From positions 18,717,228 to 18,781,227 of the forward strand of contig OY997595.1 of NCBI GenBank assembly GCA_963921825.1: a stretch of 64,000 bases of DNA, read 5' to 3'. Position 1 is the stretch's first letter. Each line of letters starts with the position of its first letter. The position numbers and the translations under genes are program-made. This stretch comes from Erodium maritimum (lineage: Eukaryota > Streptophyta > Magnoliopsida > Geraniales > Geraniaceae). Below are positions 46,301 to 57,613 of the stretch, one piece after another. Below the pieces are notes generated by a model. The model was given only the letters and a program-made list of their open reading frames with translations, did no database searches and had not been told where the DNA came from.

Positions 46301-46871
46301 TTCAGTCCTGGTATCTAATACCCATGAATCTTTGGAAGTAGAGAGATGTAGCTCTATAGAGTTAATACCGCATGAAGGCACGGTCCCACCTCCCTTCCTT
46401 AGATCATCCAGGTTTCCTGATGAAGGCGCAATCCTACTGCCCTTCTTAAGATCATCCAAGCTATTTGATGAAGGCCCAGTCCCACTGCCCTTCTTCAGAT
46501 CAACCTTGAACTTCCTGTAATCCCGGTTCCAATGGCCAGGCTGTAGGCAATAGAAGTAGACATTCTCAGGTGTCTCATCTTTCCTGCCAAGTGCGCATGG
46601 GCCCCGCCCTTGCCACTTCCAATTCCCTTGTTGACCATCAGAATATCCTTGGATCCCAAATCCCTGATATATTCTTCTCAGCAGTTAATGACACTTCATG
46701 TAACTCTGATATGGTCTTAGAGACAACCTTGTCAAGGACATACTCTTTGCGTTCAGACTTGAGGACTATCCTCAAAATTCTGTACCAATCCAAATAGTTT
46801 GTCCCATTTAGATTGACCCTGTCAAGAATAGTTTTTAATGACAAACTATTAATGTTCTCTGAATTTGCCAT
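43357..46871 (-). pseudogene. copia-A gag-pol remnant, copy 2
   Basis: On the minus strand gag starts at 46871 (LNGTNYLDWYRILRIVLKSE, the copia gag pattern), followed by a zinc-knuckle/linker region broken near 46160-46460, pre-integrase (46050-45800), integrase (45780-45450), linker (45274-45005), RT (44840-44025) and RNase H (43800-43520). Lesions shared with copy 1 are TAG at 45455-45453, an extra T in a run at 45073-45076 (A-run on plus), loss of the YVDD segment near 44269 and loss of the segment between RT and RNase H. The polypurine tract is at about 43357-43367. It has private changes as well, so the copies have aged separately. Confidence 0.9.
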
Positions 46872-47885
46872 TTGATCTACAACAGATAAAATTCAATCAG
46901 TAAACTGAATAAATTTTATGAAGATCAAGCTTAAACACCAACAATCGATTCTAAACCTTTAGAATCTGAAACCAAGATCCTTGATTCACTCGATTAAGCT
47001 GAACTAATGCTCACCACTTAATCGAGCTATGTAGGTAGGACTCCATCCAATCACATCCAATGTGACTCTTGGCTAGGGTATGTACTTATGTACACGGCTT
47101 ACCCTATCTGTTACCCTAGCTCAACCTCAGGCTGAGAATCGTAGTCGGGTCCACCAATTTTCAACTATGGCCCGTCACTATGTAGGTGCTCCGCTAATGC
47201 GCACGACACCCACATATGTCATTCAAACCTACTACCCCGCTTTCCCATGGATGCTCCGCTAATGCGCACGAAACCCATAGGACGGGGAGGTAGTAAGGTG
47301 TTGATAATTGGGAGGTATCGGACATGACCCGTTTTTACTTGTCCGGTTGTGTTTAAAACTTTGACAGATCCTAGATGCGATGAGCACATCAACTACATTC
47401 CAAATGCAATGATGCCTCAAATTACATCCAATGTAATTCTTCCTTCGAACCCGTCAACTACATCCAATGTAATGACGATTCTAAGGGTTCACACACAAGG
47501 GTTAAAATTCCAATTTTATCTTTGCATGTGAGGTGATATGCTTGGTAAATAAAGTTAAGCATGCAATTCTAAAACACATAGATTTAGTCATGCATAAACT
47601 AAACCAAGCATAAAACGATAAATGTGCACATAATAGCCCCCTAAACTAACTCCCACTAGCTTCTTGAGCTCCACCGACTCCAAGCCGATGCCAACACCCG
47701 AAAAGCGACCAAATGACCTTTTCGCCCTTTCTTCGTTCACCGACTCCAAGCCGATGCCAACACCCGAAAAGCGACCAAATGACCTTTTCGCCCTTTCTTC
47801 GTTCACCGACTCCAAGCCGATGCCAACACCTGAAAATCCACCAAATGACCTTTTCGCCCTTTCTTCGTCTTGAGCAAAATATTAT
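46872..47885 (-). other. copia-A 5' leader
   Basis: Non-coding leader between gag and the inverted LTR. It contains short duplicated blocks (GCTCCGCTAATGCGCACGA twice, at about 47187 and 47253, and ACATCCAATGT several times). No gene. It would normally begin at a primer-binding site, but that site has been moved by the LTR inversion. Confidence 0.7.
47672..47870. repeat. 66-bp triplicated repeat in the leader
   Basis: Units beginning CACCGACTCCAAGCC start at 47672, 47738 and 47804. The first two are identical over the unit as far as I can see and the third has a few changes. Such leader repeats occur in some copia families and may affect packaging or transcription; that is not shown here. 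Confidence 0.9.
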
Positions 47886-47889
47886 TAAA

Positions 47890-49506
47890 GCCGCTTTATA
47901 TTAATTATGTGTTGGAGTAATATATCGATGTGTGCTCTGGTCTATGCCCACCATGCGAATAGAACCATAGATCGAGATAGATCACCCTCGATGGGTCCCT
48001 AGTCAACAAAGCTTCACTAGAAGCGACTAGTATGAAAGATGCCTCTTTATGGCTTACGTTTTGTTAGTCATTGGAATGGGATTCCGGAGTCTGATCATAG
48101 ATATCATGTGGGACATGATATTGGACGACCCGACATGAATATGTGCCATAGATCAAGTCATGAACATATTCATTGTCGTAGCTTGTCATGTATCCTTAGA
48201 CCAAGGAGTCTTTGTGATCGTTATGTAGTTAACAACTGAGTTTGACCTGAGCCTAACGTTGTCCGTAACAGGGCTTCCATAACGTCCATGATTGGCTTGG
48301 GGACAGGCTACATGAGTGACACAAAAGACGGCTAAGGGATTTATCCGTCATACTGAGGTATGGGAAAGATATCGGTTCTCGGCCGCTTGATCGAGACTGA
48401 CTGAAAGAATAGCATGGCCATGCACATGATACTGGGTATCATATCTTCAGTCATCTCACATATCAAGGAACATTGATTGAGAATAATAAGGATGACGGCT
48501 CTATGCCTTATCTCAATCAGGATATCGGAGATAAAAGGATAATGACAGGGACGACGGAAAGGTTAGAATCGACAGGGTCGATTCGTTATGCAGTGTCAGG
48601 CAATTCTAAAGTCTCGTTAGTTGCCACTTAAATAGGATCAAGTAAAATGGGATTTTACGTTGATCCATTGACATGCATAAAACTAAGGGTCACACCGGAG
48701 GATGAAACTCATTGACACATTTATGGAGAATGGCCAAAAGGGAGTTGTCTCGGGACATGACCAAAACTGGGTTTTGGGTCTTGTGCCCGTAAGTGAATAG
48801 GACTTTACGGATCGAGACAAGGCTTGGAGTCTTGGGATTGATCGCGTCGGATAATGTTGGACATTTCCGGTATGGAAGGCTTGGAGGCGATGAGCGAATC
48901 ACGGGACCTCGTTGGAAATGGCCACGGGCCATGTTCCAAGAGGCCCACGAAAGGCCCATGCAACCAAGGCCCATGGAACTAATTAATCAAGTCTTGATTA
49001 ATTAGTACTAAGTAAGCAAGACAAGGATTAAGGTGTTGGTGATTCACCACCTAACCCAATCTTGTCTTGCCATACTTTGTCCTATTTACACCTTACTTGC
49101 CACCATACTTGTCCCATGCCTTTAGTTGGACAAGTATGGGTTTTTTTTATGTTTAAGTCATCTTTTTTCAACATAACAAACACAAGACAAGAATAGGAAA
49201 CACAACTTCTCTCCCCCTTCCCTTGCAATTTCGGGTTTGGCAAGCTCCCACCTCCAATTTTGTGATCTTGAGTCCTCAAAGAGAAGAACTACGTGGCTTT
49301 GATTCTCATGTGGATACGTAGGCGTCTTGGAGACTCAAGTCAATCATTCGCTAACCGGTGTTCTTGTTTTGGTAAGAAATAGTGCTGAATTTTTCTCTTG
49401 TGAATCCATTCTTTGTTAGTTGTTTCATGGTTTTAATCGTCTCTTGGTTTTCCTTGATTTTCCGCTGCGAGTTGGTTCATCTCCAAACCTACCTCGAGAC
49501 CCAACA
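47890..49506 (+). repeat. Inverted copy of the 5' LTR
   Basis: LTR sequence in the plus orientation, opposite to its own element, lacking roughly the first 65 bp and ending CCCAACA at 49506. Left of 47890 it merges through a palindromic TTAAAGCCGCTTTA into leader sequence. The next bases are the primer-binding site. Confidence 0.88.
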
Positions 49507-49507
49507 G

Positions 49508-49519
49508 TGCTATCAGAGC
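49508..49519 (+). promoter_or_regulatory. Displaced primer-binding site
   Basis: TGCTATCAGAGC follows the inverted LTR by one base. It differs at one position from TGGTATCAGAGC, the initiator Met tRNA complement. Its last six bases, CAGAGC, are also the first bases of the adjoining LTR fragment, which marks the rearrangement junction. Confidence 0.8.
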
Positions 49520-49635
49520 ACACATCGATATATTACTCCAACACATAAGTAATATAAAGCCGCTTTAACTTTATTGCTAACGATGATATATACATTTGGA
49601 CATTTAGGATTGAACTACGGGCACTAAGACTAACA
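49514..49635 (-). repeat. Residual start of the 5' LTR in original orientation
   Basis: A 122-bp stretch equal to the first part of the LTR on the minus strand, ending ACTAACA next to the CCTAA target duplication. It fixes the outer boundary of the element. Confidence 0.9.
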
Positions 49636-50111
49636 CCTAATGCTAGGGAGTTTGAGAGTGTGGCACCTCCTCACACGCATAATGGGGAAGTAGGGTTGGA
49701 GTCAGTACAAGTACTTACAGACATGGTTGTGCCAGACACAAAATCCCCGTCAGTGACCTGCGACTCGAAAAGGACGTTGTTGAGCAATTTCCTTTTTTCG
49801 CAAGAATAAGCTCACTTATGGGTAAGGAAATATTCGGTAACTCGAGCTCCCTATTGGATTAGACGTTGACGGATGATGCTTACGGGCCCGGCCCCAAAAG
49901 TGACTTGAGCAAACATCAGGTAGCTACTACGGCTTGGGCTTATTGTAGCAAATTGTGCTTTAAATCCAAAACTACTACCGAATAATTCAGAAAGGAACTC
50001 GATAAGTAAGATGCAGAAATGGGTCCCTCTGTTTTGGATTTCGATTTATCTGATTCGAAAACTATTTCAGCCACTCCAAGCAAGAGCGAGGATATGCCCC
50101 CTAAAGGCTGA

Positions 50112-51355
50112 TGGCGTATAATGAAGGTCTACATTACTCTGGTGGGCATGGTGGTGGGGGTGGTATCCCTCTGAGTTGAGAAGGTTTGTGTCCTAGTGTT
50201 TATCGATTCCTTTTCTCGGTCTAGCGCATGTATCCGTTATTGAGTTGCAGGAATTCCACTGATTCCAAGTCGCATTGTTTGGGTTCATAAGGCTCGCGTG
50301 CCTGTTATCTCGTTTTGTGTTTTGCTCTTTGTATTTTTTTAGTTTTTTTGTGGTTGGATTGGCTTTTTCCAACTTTGGTTCTGTTTGAACTTTGTACTTC
50401 GTGGTATTAATTTGTCTCGTGCAGACTGCCTATGTCTCTATTCGAAAAGGACAACTCGGTCAAAGCCAAATCTCTTAGGTCGTTGTTTTACAACAACAAA
50501 AAAATAACAGAGATGGATGACAAATTAGATGTCGTTGAAAAATGTAAGTTTGGGTATGTATTCGTAAAAAAAAAAGAACTTCAAGGTATATACTCATTAT
50601 TTGCGACAAGTTAAGGGTAGTTCAATGTAATTAATCCCAAAAACTAAGAAACACAAAAGTAGAAATCAAAGGGAGCACCGTTAGGAAACTTGTAAAAAAT
50701 GGGTGAAAAAATTCCTAAAATTTGAGCCCATGTGTGCATGATAAAATTAAAGGTTCTAAAAATTGCTAAGCATTAGTCGTGCGGTTAGGGCTTTTGGGGG
50801 ATAAATCGGGGACTAAATGTGGATTAATCGGGTTGGCTAACAAGAAAATGACGCCCAGACGAGAACTAGTCGGGACTTTCAGAATACTGGTGAAATTACA
50901 CACTAGTGTTGAAGTATAAGACGGATTATGCATATCAAAAGTGGTTTTCCAAATGATGAGTGGTTATGAATGATCTTTTAAAATGGATTTATTCCAAGTA
51001 CCATAACAAAGAGGAAGAAGATGAACGCTAGATCGTTATCTCATGATCTCTTTTAGAGACTCGTCATAACAACATGTTATAAAATTATCAAAGAAGTAAA
51101 CACAATTTCATAGAAAAACAAAGATGATAATCCTACTACAAGTTATGAGAGGGATAAAAGAAATAAAGATCAAGAGACTTTATAACATATTTAATAGAAT
51201 CCTGAATGAAGGATAAAAGAAATAAAGATCAAGGGACTTCATAACCTCTAACATATTTAATAGAAAAATAAAAGGCCTTATAATCTACACACAAAAAACA
51301 AGAATTCGACCATCATTAATTATCTTCACAACAAATATCTAAATTTCATTCTATT
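50112..51355. other. Intergenic, one short direct duplication
   Basis: No gene recognised. GGATAAAAGAAATAAAGATC and following bases occur at about 51153 and 51208, a 55-bp tandem duplication with an ATATTTAATAGAA end. A 60-codon frame at 50432 has no recognised similarity. Confidence 0.45.
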
Positions 51356-53162
51356 TATAATCCAGGTCCTAATATCAGATTCTTCCAAAAAGCCTGGATC
51401 ATGATCAAAGAAGATGTTATGAGGTTTTTAAATGCCTTTCATGCTCATAGATACATTGGAAAAGGAGAAGGTGTTCATCAAATTTTGGAAAGAGATATAG
51501 CGTGTAATAGTTTTGCAGGGTTCAAATTTGGAGATGAGGGCCTTGATATTGATGACACCTTAACATTCATTAAGAGTGGGGAAGAAGCTATTTCAAATCT
51601 CGAACTGTCTTTGGCAGCCTTTCAATTGTGCTCAGGTTTAAAAATAAATTTATGCAAGTCCAGCTCTATGTATCTAAACCAGAGTGATCTTTCTGATGAA
51701 TTGGTTACTGAGATTTTAGGGTTTGCTTCTTGCACCCTTCCAATCCCCTATTTAGGCTTCATGCTGGGGGGATCCAAGAAGAGTCAAAACTTAGGATTCC
51801 ATAATAGTAAAACACAAAAGAAAGATGAATTTGAGACAAACAAAGTATTTAAGTTTAGGGGGTAAGATAACCTGGATCAAATCAATCTTGGTTGCTCTCC
51901 CCCTTTATAATATGCCACTTATGAAAGCTCTTAGAGGTATGATAAAAAAAAAAAATCTGGAGAAATGGCAAAGGACTTTCTTGTGGAACAAGTCAGCTGG
52001 AAAAAGGATTATGCATAAAATTTGTTGGGCTGAAGTCTGCACTCCCACAAAAGATGGAGGCATGGTGGAGTTTCTGTATAGAGACTAATTTCTTGTATGC
52101 TAGATATGGATGGAAGATTAAGGACTGGAATCTATGCCAGTTGGATAAAATTGATAAGGGATCCTAGCTCGGCCACATTCATAATTTGTCAAAAGAGTCA
52201 TGCTTCAGTATTATGTTTGGTCATGTGGGGATTAATTGAAAACGGGGGGATGGACCTAGAATCAAATTTTGGCAAGACTTCTGGATTGGAGGCGAAGCTC
52301 TGAAAGTGAAGTTTGAGGGTCTCTTCCTTATTGCAGAAAATAAAAATGGATGTGTGCAGGAGTTTTGGTCTGAAAATTATTGGAATATCATGTTCTTAAG
52401 ATCCATTGTTAGTTGGAAAGCTTCCCTAGAACATAGGCCATATGAGCACCTGAAAAGGGCAATGTCTGATCCCTTCCTATGGAATGAACCAATTTGGCTT
52501 CACAATAAGAATGGCTTCAATGTCAGTAGTGCCTATTCCTGTCTTGCAAGTCTAGGATCTCCTAAAGCCTGGGGATCAATACTCTGGAATCTGGTTTTAC
52601 ACTCAAAATGGCTGTTTTTTTATGGTTATGTTGTCTCTTAGCTCTTGGAGATGTCCATCACCTTTTTTCAACACTTGAAAAGGTATGGCTCTTAGGGGGC
52701 AGAATTTTCTCTTGGTGAAAACTCGTATATGTTATGCCAGAAGACACAAGCTCTTGTCTTCAGCTGAAACTCTCATCCTCTCTCTTGGTTAAGAAGTACT
52801 GATCAGGTATGATTGACATCATAATTTAAGAGACTTGGCTCCCAAGAAATGATAAAATCTTCAACAGCTCTGAAATTAAATGGGACAGTTTGATATGGAA
52901 AGTTCAGCTAACCTCCTATAATGGCTCTAAGGGCCAGAGGTGAAGCCAAACTGAATTTTTCTATCTCTGAATGGATCGGATCCCCCATGATTTGTTGTAG
53001 GAAAGCTAAGTTCAGTAGAATCAAAACTTGTTAGGCAATGTTACCACCTAAACTAATTTCATTTTTATTATCATTTTCATGCTCCACTTGTATTTGCAGC
53101 TTCCTAGTTTCTCCCTTTTTGGAAACTATGGAATTATTAACCTTGCTGATCCAAAAAAAAAA
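51356..53162 (+). pseudogene. Second LINE fragment with internal deletions and A-tail
   Basis: LINE ORF2 remnant from a family different from that at 25926. Readable blocks are FFQKAWIMIKEDVMRFLNAF (51384-51445), the RT end (51480-51780: GDEGLDIDDTLTFIKSG, LCSGLKINLCKSSS, IPYLGFMLGG), the post-RT region (51840-52080: ITWIKSILVALPLYNM, FLWNKSAGKR, WAEVCTPTKDGG) and a zinc-knuckle-like region to about 52640. A deletion between LNAF and the RT end removes most of RT, and the usual ADD motif is lost. The 3' end is GCTGATCC with an A-run at 53153-53162. Confidence 0.85.
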
Positions 53163-53904
53163 CATTACGAAAACCATAAAGAATTCTATGTCGCATTTTT
53201 ATTCAAAACTAAAACAAATCTAACTTAGAAGTTGTAGATGATAGAAGTTTTAAATTATCATAAACGAAAACGAGTTAACAAAAAAAATATATATCATTAA
53301 CAAGTGATCGATCAAGATCAGACTGATTTGACTCCAAGTCAAACGGGCCAATGGAACGATTTCCACTTTCTAAATCATAGAACGACCTGTGATCCATAAT
53401 TCAAAACCACATAAATTATGATCAAGGGCATCCCGACAGTTGGGCAAATTTACTATATAAACTTGCTTCCTATTGGGACCTCTGGGAAAGATTCATGGTA
53501 GTAACCTTTCCAAGATTGGATAATAGTACTAAACAAATAAGATTTCAAGTAGGGCATAAATACAGGTACAGGTCTTCTTATTGTTAACAAGACAGAGAGG
53601 TAAGAAATAGACAAAGTTTCAACACCAAGTTCAGCAAATTAAACAGAAAAGTGAGCAAATATATCATAAAATAGCAACAGTGATTTGGAGCTCATATGAA
53701 CAAGTTTATCACTAGTCACTTACTTTCATCATTAATAGAATATTTAGTATGCTTCTTCTCAGGTTATCTTTGCACATATACTGTCATTGCAATCTTGAGG
53801 ATTGCAGGACAAACATGAACACCAGACATACTCAACAAGGATCATTGTAACCTATGAACTATATATACATAAATAATTCTCAAATTTCATATAGATCACA
53901 AGCT
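53163..53904. other. 3' flank of the DUF3007-like gene
   Basis: AT-rich sequence that should include the 3' UTR of the minus-strand gene ending at 53905. Nothing else is recognised. Confidence 0.5.
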
Positions 53905-56023
53905 TCAGTTCACCTGGTCACGGCTAGCCAGGCGTGTTTTGTCTTCTTCAACCTGTTGAAGCAGTGCCTGAAGTTCTGCTTCTGATAAGCCCTCCAATCG
54001 TTTCTGCATTCCGAGAAAGACTTATAAATTGGGTCATATTGCCTTGAGAATGATAACACATAGAGTATTTTTGTTTCGACAATGAAGTATATACAAGGTA
54101 AGAGAGTATTTATGTTGATAGGTTCATCACTGATACAATGTGTAGGTGAAGGGACAAGAGGAATTTCAGATTATGTAGCCGATATGTCAATATAATTATA
54201 TCACACTTATTTTACTGAAATTACTTGCTTAACTATTAATTCAAAAAGTAATATTGAAAAAAATTGAGAAACCTCTACCTCCATCACTTTGTATTCATAG
54301 TCCCGTAGTTGTTGAGCATATGTCATTTCCTTGTTCGAAACTCTAAAGATGTAAGTTGAAATCCAACCAACCGTTAAACCCAAAACCAGAACTAACGTAA
54401 CAACATTCCCAGCTTGTAAAGGATCAACTCCAAAATACTGTAAAACAAGTCATAATCAGCAACCATCTTATCAGAAGCCATGCACACATGCAAGCAGCAT
54501 AGAAGTAAAAATTAGTTACTAAGGAGAAAAGAAATAAGCAACAGAGAGTTGAAATTATTAGGTAAACAAAACCAATATACCTCTAGTCCACTTTTCATGC
54601 CATAGCCAAGAAACGTAACCCCCAGGCCAATCAATAGAGCATCCTTCCTCGAGTATCCAAAAGATTGCTATAGCATGAGCAAGTATAGATAAAAAAAATC
54701 ATGTCAATAAAATATAAAAAATAAAAATAAAACTTTAAACAATCTCATGACAGCTGCAATTACTCATACGAGTTAGACTTTTAAATTTTAATACAACCAC
54801 AGGAACAATCAGCCCATTTCTATTTTCTTCATAGAATTTCTAAAATGCTTTAAATTTTAAATTCAAATAATGTTTGACACTTTTTAGTGATGTTTGATAT
54901 ATGATTTCTTCATAGTACCTTCTAAAATCAATAGATTTTTCGTAAGACCGAGAACATATAATTGCTGTTGGGTAGTGGAAACATAAAAGGGAAGGATATA
55001 GAGGTTAGTAAATTGAATAGAGATCACTCATACATGCCTGGGGTTTAGCAGAGTCATCTTCACTGCTATTAGAATCCGAGGAGCCGCTGCATTTGGGGAC
55101 AGTGACGAGCACTTTCTTTGATCTAAGGCTATTACACCCTCTTATAGTAAACTGAGGGCAATCTTTTGTGCATAAGCTCTGAGAAATCACTCTCCCTGCA
55201 AATTGATAAGACCGTATATTAACAGGGGAAATCTCTTATAAGAAACACATCAAATCAAATAATAGTCCCACAAGTTCAACACAAAGCCACAAAAACATCT
55301 TAACAATCTGATATTCATTTTCCATACTATCAAAACAAAACATCAACCCAGCCACTAGTACAAAAACCCTGTTCTGCAATTAAATTTCCCGATCCCTGCA
55401 GCCCCGTTCACATCTTAATTAAAACGTAAAGACATACAACTAAAAGCAGATTCTCGATTGAGTCCATAGCCTTGCATTCATTAATCTTATAGAAAAAAAG
55501 GGAACATATAATACTTTTGCAAAGCCAGACCATACCAACCAAACTGTGACTAGAATCAACTCCAAATAATCAAATACAAGGCAAAAGACACACAAATATG
55601 AAGGAAGGGCCAAAACAAGGAAATACAACTTAATCTTAACAAAATGGCTAAAACTGGTTTGCATCAGCTGGAATATTCCAGAGCAGCAGGCAACAATTTG
55701 AAGGAGAAATCCATGAAAAATTGTGCAAAAACAAACCCAAATAAATTATTGTCACATACACAATATTTCTATGAAATTGACTGATAATGAACAGTAAAGA
55801 AATCAATACGAGAACAACTTGAAAATTAAAAAAAAATTACCAAACAAAATGAAACTCATCTATATTCGTAGCATATATGAAGAGATGAGAGGATAAGGAG
55901 CTGATTACCTCTCAGAAATCCTACAGCAGCAGCGTTAGCGCTCAACGGCCGCGAGGGTGTAAGGGGTAGGGAACAGAACGCTGTCGTTTCAAGGAAAATA
56001 CCGGAAATTGGAAGAGAAGACAT
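53905..56023 (-). CDS. Predicted chloroplast membrane protein, DUF3007-like, five exons
   Basis: I read five coding exons on the minus strand: 55909-56023, 55038-55195, 54581-54667, 54279-54437 and 53905-54003 (618 nt, 205 residues). Phases agree throughout. The N-terminus (MSSLPISGIFLETTAFCS) is rich in Ser, Thr, Leu and Pro and low in acidic residues, as in chloroplast transit peptides. A Ser/Asp linker follows, then the conserved region: GYSRKDALLIGLGVTFLGYG, DPLQAGNVVTLVLVLGLTVG with an obvious membrane helix, FRVSNKEMTYAQQLRDYE, and a C-terminal acidic helix (KRLEGLSEAELQALLQQVEE). This matches the DUF3007 family of cyanobacteria and plastids, of unknown function. The in-frame upstream ATG at 56122 would add 33 hydrophobic residues; I prefer 56023 for its transit-peptide start. 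Three introns are GT-AG; the second, after ...AKPQ, needs a GC donor. Confidence 0.85.
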
Positions 56024-56489
56024 CGCGTTCCCCTCACAATGTGAAGAAATGGAGCTTCGAAGAAGAAGAAGAAGAAGTGAACAGGTTACCAAGTGAGTGG
56101 CTCGCTCGAGACCAACAAGCATTAGCCAGTGAGATAAGCACGTGACTCTGTGCGTTTAGCGGGCACGTGCCTTTGAGTGTCTGATTATTCTCAACTTCAA
56201 AGCATTAATTAAACAGATAAAATGAAAAACAAAAATAACCTGTGGTTGATATCATTCTTTTAATTTGAGAAATATCATTGAAGCTTGAGCTGGACAAACT
56301 TGTCAAATGGTTAAGTTGATGAATATTTTTTTTCGGAAGGGACAGTTATATAAATATGTGTTAATTTCTACTTTAATTTTGAAACAGAAATGTCAAATAT
56401 GTATAGACGTCTTATATGATAAACTTTTTCTAACACTATTGAACAAATGATGAGTGGAAACCACCTTAGCAATAAAACGAGTCTAAGAA
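56024..56489 (-). other. 5' flank of the DUF3007-like gene
   Basis: Includes the probable 5' UTR with a TTC-rich run (GAAGAAGAAGAAG on plus at about 56060-56077), common in plant leader sequences. No TATA box is certain. No other gene. Confidence 0.45.
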
Positions 56490-57400
56490 ATGGTTAGGGT
56501 TTCATTCTCTTCTACTTCTTACTCTCTCGTGGCTGCCTCCTCCTCTTCTCCTCCAAAGTTGTTACCACCACTGGAAATACCGTCTTTGTGGCCTTCCCTT
56601 TATGGAAGACACCGGCCGCTGGCCTCACCGGCCTCCTCACAAGCACCACCTCTGCCTTGCATTGTCAACCATGCAAGACCAACAACTAACCGCAGTCACA
56701 TGGATTCGGGGCCGAGCTTATCTAGCCTTAACTCGCTGGTCCTCAGTTCAACAACGGGCCATTTCCAAACCGGGATAGGCACTCCCGCTTCTCCCATCTG
56801 CCCCACGAGCCATGGAGGCTATTGAGGACCAACTGCGGGCCGTCTCCCTTGAGGACGACATGTACGAAGACGTTGTGGTGATAGTCTCCTTCGAAGTCAT
56901 CATAGCAGTCGTCGATGGCCAATAGCGCCACTCGATGGGCGGGTGGATTGTGACGGATATTGGTTGCAACCCGAAAGTCCTTTGTGGCGTTACACTATAA
57001 CGTTGGAAGGTTAACGGATTGGAGGTCAAGTGCCTTTTCAAGGAGGTGGTCGTCTTCTACATTTCGACTAGCACGACGATAGAGAACGTCCGTCATAGGG
57101 GACCGTGGGGGTTCAGTAGTTATCTGTTGATACTGGTAGCCCTACGGCCTTGTATGCAGTCGAGCACCATCCCGTTTCGCTTCATAGAGATATGGTGATG
57201 GCTTACAATGTCCTGGGAGATGTACGGAATGCCCCAGTCCGATCTCTTCTTGCTAATACCTTGGGCACCGAGGTAACCTCTACATCTGTGCCTATACCTC
57301 GGCGGTGGGACGACTTTCTATGGTTTCGGGTTAATCTGGATGTGGATAGGCCGTTATGTCGCCGACTCAGCCTCTAGTGTCTGGTTATTTGGAGCCTACA
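56490..57400 (+). pseudogene. Retroelement gag/DUF4283-like remnant
   Basis: Combined frames read CLFKEVVVFYISTSTTIENV, GPWGFSSYLLIL and, at the right, WDDFLWFRVNLDVDRPLCRR. The last is the DUF4283/zinc-knuckle type found in plant LINE ORF1 and copied gag-like proteins (DFxRxRVxLDVxxPLxR). Frame shifts and stops (56823, 56922) break it. The first 111-codon frame is Ser/Pro-rich and unassigned. The exact boundaries are not known. Confidence 0.45.
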
Positions 57401-57460
57401 ACTATAGGCCTTCAATACGACTTTCTATGGTTCCGGGTTAATCTGGATGTGGATGTGAAT
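57305..57460. repeat. Imperfect direct repeat (107 bp apart)
   Basis: ACGACTTTCTATGGTTTCGG at about 57309 and ACGACTTTCTATGGTTCCGG at about 57416, continuing for about 35 bp. The second copy truncates the pseudogene and runs into unrelated sequence. Confidence 0.75.
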
Positions 57461-57613
57461 ATTGAACTAGTAAAGATCCACAAATTTGGATAAAAAAAGT
57501 TAATATATTGATAAAACGATTTCATTATATATAACCTAAAGTTGGGTCCAACAATGAATCTCAGAAATAATATGAGTTGATAATAAGAAGATGGTCTTGT
57601 TTTATAGAGGAGA

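Larger units (their letters stand above)
41679..49635 (-). mobile_element. Ty1/copia element copia-A copy 2, with inverted 5' LTR
   Basis: A minus-strand copia element flanked by CCTAA (41674-41678 and 49636-49640). Order from the right on the minus strand: 122 bp of LTR start, then an LTR and primer-binding site in the opposite orientation (47890-49519), leader with a triplicated 66-bp repeat, gag, pol, polypurine tract and 3' LTR (41679-43356). The matching duplications show a single integration, and the flipped LTR is the element's own, because it matches 41679-43356 better than it matches the copy at 2584-4270. Confidence 0.9.
40630..50110 (+). pseudogene. LINE-type ORF1 (RRM/DUF4283-like) remnant, split by copia-A copy 2
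   Basis: The left piece (40630-41678) has an RRM-like block (KIIFVHLFVNLNRRDKYFSF followed by FRIGTDLE) and, after stops, a DUF4283-like block (MWVKLVEVPIHRWSQINLES), the arrangement of ORF1 in many plant LINEs. The right piece (49641-50110) continues with a low-complexity acidic region. The interrupting element carries CCTAA duplications at 41674-41678 and 49636-49640, so the pieces were once contiguous. Stops at 41017 and 41265 and frame changes show decay. Some frames suggest plain noise, so the outer limits are approximate. Confidence 0.55.
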
